DNA of 16,944 nucleotides from Firm-08 sp045546995 (lineage in GTDB: Bacteria > Bacillota > Clostridia > Oscillospirales > QAKW01). Shown here in pieces: positions 13,350 to 16,944 of the stretch (positions within the stretch are counted from its first letter, which is position 1; each line of letters starts with the position of its first letter). Location of the stretch: NCBI GenBank assembly GCA_045546995.1, contig JAZQDW010000040.1:1-16944 (forward strand), written 5' to 3'. The notes below the pieces were generated by a model. It ran no database searches. It worked only from the letters and a program-made list of their open reading frames with translations, and was not told where the DNA came from. Position numbers and translations under genes: made by a program.

Positions 13350-14459
13350 ATGAAAAAGATCATTTGTTTGTGTCTTTGTTTGTGTTTATTGACCGGTTGT
13401 ACGGCGCAGGTGGATCCGCCACCCTATCAAAGCCCCGTATATGACAAAGCTCCCGCCGCCGACACCGTTAAGATCGTGGTGGGTGGCAAGGAGCTGACCA
13501 ATTACGTGGCAGACGAGCTGGCTTATTTCCGACTGGACGAGCTGACAGACGCCTTTGGCGGCGCCGTCAACACACCCGAGGACACCAAGCCGCCCTATAC
13601 CTGCAGTTTTTCGCTGGCCGGCAAATTATATGAAATGTCCACCGACGTGGCCGCCATCACCACCGAAAATGAAACCTTTTCGCTGGGTCACAACCCCATT
13701 TTTGACGGCCAAAGCTGGTATTTCCCCTATCAGTCCCTGCTGACGGACTATAACCGTTTCGAGGACAGCGAGCAAAATAAAGCTTACTACACCCAATATC
13801 CCACCACTATGCCGGAGGGCAAGCGATTGCCCATTTTGATGTACCACGCCGTGGGGGACGAGCCCTGGGGCATCGCCTCTCTGTTCGTCCGTCCGGACGA
13901 TCTGGAGGAGCAGCTGATCTATCTTAAGGAAAACGGTTACACCACCATCACCTTTGAGGACGTGGGCCGATTGGACGAGATCGAAAAGCCGGTAATGCTC
14001 ACCTTTGACGACGGCTATGACGACAACTACACCCAACTGCTGCCGTTGCTGAAAAAGCACAACGCCAAAGCCACGGTATTTGTCATCACCGGCGAGATCG
14101 GCAAGCCCTATTATCTCACCGAAGAGCAAATCAAAGAGATGAGTGCCTCGGGCCATATCTCCATTCAAAGCCACACCGTCACGCACCCCTTCCTCAGTGA
14201 TTTGGATGAGGAGCAATTGGAGGACGAGCTGCTGGGCTCTAAAAAGACGCTGGCCCGATTGACCGGCAAAGAGCCTTTTGTCATCTGCTATCCTACCGGC
14301 AAAAGCTCCGCCCTCTCCCGTGAGGTCTGCGCCCGATACTACAAATTCGGTCTGCTGATGAACGGCGGCGTATTCACCACCAACGGGGACAACTTTAATA
14401 TCACCCGGTCCTTCGTTTCCCGTACCGACGGCATCGGTGATTTTGCCTCGATGTTATAA
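13350..14459 (+). CDS. Polysaccharide deacetylase lipoprotein (CE4/NodB)
   Basis: The 369-residue protein opens with a lipoprotein signal (LCLLTGC, anchored Cys17). A region at about 38-135 (KIVVGGKELTNYVADELAY ... SWYFPYQSLL) resembles the copper-amine-oxidase-like stalk domain used in cell-wall proteins. A NodB domain follows from about 155: PILMYHAVGD, MLTFDDGYDDN (Asp220/221), SIQSHTVTHP (His275, His279) and ICYPTGKSS. The DD..H..H set binds the metal, so the enzyme should be active in removing N-acetyl groups from peptidoglycan or a secreted glucosamine polymer. The C-terminal half ends like the PgaB/IcaB-type enzymes. The ribosome binding site GAGGTG precedes the ATG. It closes the operon; a strong terminator follows. 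Confidence 0.93.
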   Translation: MKKIICLCLCLCLLTGCTAQVDPPPYQSPVYDKAPAADTVKIVVGGKELTNYVADELAYFRLDELTDAFGGAVNTPEDTKPPYTCSFSLAGKLYEMSTDVAAITTENETFSLGHNPIFDGQSWYFPYQSLLTDYNRFEDSEQNKAYYTQYPTTMPEGKRLPILMYHAVGDEPWGIASLFVRPDDLEEQLIYLKENGYTTITFEDVGRLDEIEKPVMLTFDDGYDDNYTQLLPLLKKHNAKATVFVITGEIGKPYYLTEEQIKEMSASGHISIQSHTVTHPFLSDLDEEQLEDELLGSKKTLARLTGKEPFVICYPTGKSSALSREVCARYYKFGLLMNGGVFTTNGDNFNITRSFVSRTDGIGDFASML

Positions 14460-14464
14460 AAGCA

Positions 14465-14500
14465 AAAAAGTGTTTGTCAAATGACAAACACTTTTTATTT
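14465..14500. terminator. Bidirectional terminator between convergent genes
   Basis: A perfect stem of 15 possible base pairs, AAAAAGTGTTTGTCA (14465-14479) with 14482-14496, has T-runs on both strands (TTTTTATTTTATT on plus, TTTTTTGCTTTT on minus). It closes the prfA operon and the MarR gene. Confidence 0.93.
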
Positions 14501-14955
14501 TATTCCGGGATTCCCTGCTGGCTAATGCGCTTTAGATTGGCGGTTAACAAACGGATCGTCTGATAAAAGGCCTCCCTTTGTTCCTCCGTCAACCCCTCAT
14601 CGGCGGCATATACCGCCGCATCCGCGCGACTCTTTACAAACGTTGCCATCTCTCTTCCTTGCTCCGTCAGGCGCAGACGGGCGCGATAAGACGCCCCCTC
14701 CTGCCGACAAATCAGGTCTTTTTCCGCCATTTCACGGACAGCACGTGAAATGGCCGCCTTGTCCTTATTACAGATTTTTGCCAATTCGGTGGCGGATAGG
14801 CCACCCTCGTATTTACTTAAAGTAAGTAAATACGGAGCAAAGCTCCCCTTCAACCCAAATTTTTCCATCTCTTTGGTCTCAATTTGTTGTATATATTTGA
14901 AAAGTGCGGAAATGGCAACACTGAATTGTTCGAAACGCTGATTTACCTCAATCAC
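14500..14955 (-). CDS. MarR family transcriptional regulator
   Basis: The 151-residue protein has the MarR winged helix-turn-helix at about residues 48-115: LTLSKYEGGLSATELAKICN, then KDKAAISRAVREMAEKDLI as the recognition helix and RARLRLTEQGREMA as the wing. Flanking helices form the dimer interface. MarR proteins are ligand-responsive repressors, often of efflux or catabolic genes. The start is uncertain. GTG (14953-14955) is the first possible start after in-frame stops, but it overlaps the AAGGAG sequence, leaving no spacing; the true start may be a few codons downstream at a rare codon. The transporter gene lies upstream on the same strand behind its own terminator, and the regulator has its own promoter. 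Confidence 0.9.
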   Translation of the reverse strand: MIEVNQRFEQFSVAISALFKYIQQIETKEMEKFGLKGSFAPYLLTLSKYEGGLSATELAKICNKDKAAISRAVREMAEKDLICRQEGASYRARLRLTEQGREMATFVKSRADAAVYAADEGLTEEQREAFYQTIRLLTANLKRISQQGIPE

Positions 14956-14978
14956 TCCTTTTTTACCGACTTTAATTT

Positions 14979-15007
14979 ATTATAGCACATTATTCTCGCG
15001 ATGGCAA
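14979..15007 (-). promoter_or_regulatory. Promoter of the MarR gene
   Basis: On the minus strand TTGCCA (15002-15007) and a perfect TATAAT (14979-14984) are 17 bases apart, and the -10 is extended (TGCTATAAT). The leader before the GTG would be only about 17-20 bases. Confidence 0.75.
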
Positions 15008-15019
15008 GACCCCCTGTAA

Positions 15020-15055
15020 AATAAAAATATGCCCCTTGTGACAAGCACAAGGAGC
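15020..15055 (-). terminator. Terminator of the MFS transporter gene
   Basis: On the minus strand GCTCCTTGTG pairs with CACAAGGGGC (15046-15055 with 15031-15040, one G-U pair) around a five-base loop, followed by TATTTTTATTTT. Confidence 0.88.
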
Positions 15056-15063
15056 ATCTGATA

Positions 15064-16332
15064 TCAATCGGCAGAGCGCAGAAATTTTTTCCAAAGGCCA
15101 ATGGCAAACACACAGCACAATGCGCCCAACACGGCAATCGCCGACCAGGAGGCGATGGTGGCGCGCCACCCCACGTGTTCAAAGATCAACGCGATGGTGT
15201 AGGTGGCGGTACCCGAGCCGATATAGGTGCAAAAGTTCAATGCGCCGCTCATGATGGAGGTTTTGCCGTACTTGCGGAAATGGGGACTGATCATACAAAC
15301 TAAGATCAGGTTGATCCCATGAATGGCGCCGTTGACCAAAATTACCATCACCAGCGAAAATGCCACGTGCAAATCAAAGAAGATGGTCAAAAGCACAGTG
15401 ATCAACCCGCAAAAGCCAAAATATACGCCGGCGCACAGCGTTTCGTTACGCAGGTGATTACGATACAGCCAGCTGGTAAATTCCATGATTACTATATTAA
15501 ACACCGGCAACAGCACCGTGGCCAGCAAAGAGCCGGAGGTTTTTAAACCAAAAGTATCCTGCAAATACTGCGGTAACCAGGTAGAAATGCCGTCACGCAG
15601 ATATCCCTGCGCCACGATGGCGATCATAATCAAAACGATGGCCCGTTTCCAATGGACGTTTTTCAGTGATTCGGCCGCGGAATGTGTGCTCTTTTCCTGC
15701 GGCAGGGTCAGCGTATCTTCCTCGCCGTATTTTTCTGCCCACTTTTCAATGGTGGTCATACTGACAAACCACACCACCGCCATACCCAAGGCAACGGCAG
15801 AGGCGATGTACAACACGGTGGTCCAGCCGGTCATATCCACCAGCGCCGCCGCCAGCAAATATACCGCCACCGAGCCAAGGTTTGCGCCGGCACACACCGT
15901 GGTCACCGAATGAACGTAATCCGACGCCGTCAAATAGGCCGTCAGAATTTTGGTCATGGGCGGCCACATCATGGCGTGGGCAAAACCGTTGACCGACCAT
16001 ACTGCCACGTACCACACGATCCCCTGTCCCAGCGGCATCAGCAGATTCATAGCGCCCGTCAGTACGAAACCGAAAAACAATATGTATTTCGGTGAAATTT
16101 TATCTCCCAAATAACCGCTGAGCAATTGCCCGATCCCGTACGAGAAAAAGGCCGCCGTAATAATCAGGCCTGCCTGCGCCGCATCGATTCCGGTCTTGGC
16201 CGCCGCCTGCGCATCCACAAATGCCGTCAACACCGCCGCAAAGTCCGTACGGGCAACGTAGCTGGCAAAGTATGCCAATGTACACAGCCACGTCAATGCC
16301 GCAATATGCTTCTTTTGGGTCAGTTTTTTCAT
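15064..16332 (-). CDS. MFS transporter, OPA (GlpT/UhpT)-like
   Basis: The 422-residue protein has about twelve membrane helices and a charged central loop (about residues 195-230, EKWAEKYGEEDTLTLPQEKS). The first half carries the MFS loop GYLGDKISPKYILFFGF. YVARTDFAAVL near the N-terminus and VNGFAHAMMWPPMTKIL resemble the OPA group, which includes the glycerol-3-phosphate and hexose-phosphate antiporters. The substrate cannot be told from sequence alone. The ATG at 16332 is chosen because GGAGG lies six bases before it; an in-frame ATG seven codons earlier has only a weak site. It has its own promoter and terminator. The neighbouring MarR gene is the natural candidate regulator, although no clear operator palindrome is seen at its promoter. 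Confidence 0.9.
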   Translation of the reverse strand: MKKLTQKKHIAALTWLCTLAYFASYVARTDFAAVLTAFVDAQAAAKTGIDAAQAGLIITAAFFSYGIGQLLSGYLGDKISPKYILFFGFVLTGAMNLLMPLGQGIVWYVAVWSVNGFAHAMMWPPMTKILTAYLTASDYVHSVTTVCAGANLGSVAVYLLAAALVDMTGWTTVLYIASAVALGMAVVWFVSMTTIEKWAEKYGEEDTLTLPQEKSTHSAAESLKNVHWKRAIVLIMIAIVAQGYLRDGISTWLPQYLQDTFGLKTSGSLLATVLLPVFNIVIMEFTSWLYRNHLRNETLCAGVYFGFCGLITVLLTIFFDLHVAFSLVMVILVNGAIHGINLILVCMISPHFRKYGKTSIMSGALNFCTYIGSGTATYTIALIFEHVGWRATIASWSAIAVLGALCCVFAIGLWKKFLRSAD

Positions 16333-16373
16333 TTTTTCCTCCAAAACGATCATCTTTTTGCTCTTTCCACATC

Positions 16374-16402
16374 ATTTTACATCACAATCAATCAAAAGTC
16401 AA
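16374..16402 (-). promoter_or_regulatory. Promoter of the MFS transporter gene
   Basis: On the minus strand TTGACT (16397-16402) and TAAAAT (16374-16379) are 17 bases apart, about 40 bases before the start codon. TTGATTGATTG lies within the spacer. Confidence 0.75.
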
Positions 16403-16474
16403 ACAAATTCAACACTTTTGTAGACACGCCCAAAAACAATACACCCCGCCCCATTTTTGCAACATTTTGTACAA

Positions 16475-16806
16475 ACAGGGTACCCCTGTAGGTAATCCGA
16501 TTGCATTTGCGAGCACACGCAAAGAGTGCTCGAACGTGAGATCGGATAGATTCCCCACTCGGTGGGGCGGCGCAATCTCGGGCGCAGACAGCACCTTTGG
16601 TGCAATCTGCAAATACTCGAGCACATACAATAGGTTCCCGCGCTTTAAAGCCTGCACCAGCGGTGCGGGCTTTGCCGGACACGACTGCAGAGTCGCCCTG
16701 CGGCGACACGCCGTGGTTTTCAATAAATATCCCCCCGCATAGGGGTGTATTTCATTTTCGGGCATAGCCCTAATACTACCGGCAGCACCGGGGTGTGCTT
16801 TTTATT
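16475..16806 (+). ncRNA. Candidate structured RNA: chain of nested hairpins
   Basis: No convincing gene lies between 16403 and the end, but 16475-16806 is packed with stems. They are ACAGGG/CCCTGT (16475-16489); ATCCGAT/ATCGGAT (16495-16501 with 16541-16547) enclosing CGAGCAC/GTGCTCG (16510-16516 with 16526-16532); AGATT/AATCT enclosing CCCCAC/GTGGGG (16548-16578); GCAGA/TCTGC enclosing GCACC/GGTGC (16584-16610); a 12-bp stem (16647-16658 with 16662-16673); alternative CGACT/AGTCG and GTCGCC/GGCGAC stems (16682-16707); and GGGC/GCCC (16760-16770). It ends in AGCAC/GTGCT plus TTTTTATT (16784-16806), a weak terminator on plus. The one wobble in the 12-bp stem is U-G only if the plus strand is transcribed. 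No clear promoter is seen, and I recognise no known RNA class. Confidence 0.5.
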
Positions 16807-16942
16807 GGCCTGCCAGCCGTGCATTGATTACCAGCTGCCCATAAATGGGCTGCACAGCCTGCCTTGGCTCCCTCTGACGAGGGAGCTGTCCGAGCGTCAG
16901 CGAGGACTGAGGGAGAGATAACGAAACTTCCCATTCTGCCCC
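16807..16942 (+). repeat. Right copy of 136-bp terminal inverted repeat
   Basis: The unit matches 15-150 in inverted orientation with two mismatches. It contains GCCCAT/ATGGGC (16837-16850) and the CTCCCTC/GAGGGAG core at 16866-16919. It begins directly where the terminator-like end of the hairpin region stops. The window ends two bases after it. Confidence 0.9.
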
Positions 16943-16944
16943 TA

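Noticed and set aside
16409..16765. 118-residue minus-strand reading frame (MPENEIHPYAGG...) in the hairpin region
   Set aside because: No ribosome binding site, no recognisable domain, and two other frames are open over the same bases. The dense nested stems explain the sequence better. It is kept as a possible refutation of the RNA candidate.
1..16944. Circular replicon suggested by matching ends
   Set aside because: The matching ends are inverted, not direct, and no replication or mobilisation gene is present.

Overview
The window looks like a contig from a mid-to-high-GC, low-copy-repeat-rich Clostridia genome, most likely an uncultured gut Oscillospirales-type bacterium. The reasons are a DUF951-prfA gene pair, a SigH-like sigma factor, a zf-trcl zinc-ribbon protein, GGAGG-type ribosome binding sites with frequent TTG/GTG starts, lipobox lipoproteins, and a palindromic CTCCCTC/GAGGGAG repeat. 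This taxonomic guess is inference. Both ends of the window are inverted copies of one 136-bp repeat (134 of 136 bases identical), so the ends may simply be where an assembler stopped.

Layout. 1-150: left repeat copy, which cuts off a pyruvate kinase N-terminus (130-324, minus) that has a consensus promoter but no ATG/GTG/TTG start at the expected place. 392-1957: rpsT (minus), a divergent SigH-like sigma factor, a structured leader and a zinc-ribbon protein. 1931-5265: a minus-strand cell-surface block (303-aa unknown membrane-anchored protein; then a CE2-like esterase lipoprotein, DUF2752 and zinc-ribbon TM2 proteins as one probable operon). 5366-6130: an AT-rich island with a DUF559 nuclease gene bracketed by inverted palindromic repeats, then a hairpin-rich gap. 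6271-7203: an S1-domain RNA-binding protein (minus). 7347-14459: a long plus-strand housekeeping operon: DUF951, prfA, a membrane protein, sua5/tsaC, coaE, M18 aminopeptidase, DUF1015/SerK-like protein and a polysaccharide deacetylase lipoprotein, closed by a bidirectional terminator. 14500-16332: a MarR regulator and an MFS/OPA-like transporter (minus), separately promoted. 16475-16806: a gene-poor block of nested hairpins that looks like a structured plus-strand RNA, ending against the right repeat copy.

How the genes work together. The central operon joins translation (RF1, threonylcarbamoyl-AMP synthesis for t6A tRNA), CoA synthesis, peptide turnover and envelope polysaccharide deacetylation. 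The minus-strand surface block probably handles extracellular deacetylation of glycans. The MarR/MFS pair is a likely regulator-transporter unit.

The two best leads for something undescribed are (1) the DUF559 gene, whose ribosome binding site comes from one repeat copy and whose last ~17 codons and stop are written by the opposite copy, suggesting a nuclease-associated mobile repeat, and (2) the nested-hairpin region 16475-16806, where the only wobble pair in the longest stem is G-U in the plus-strand sense only.
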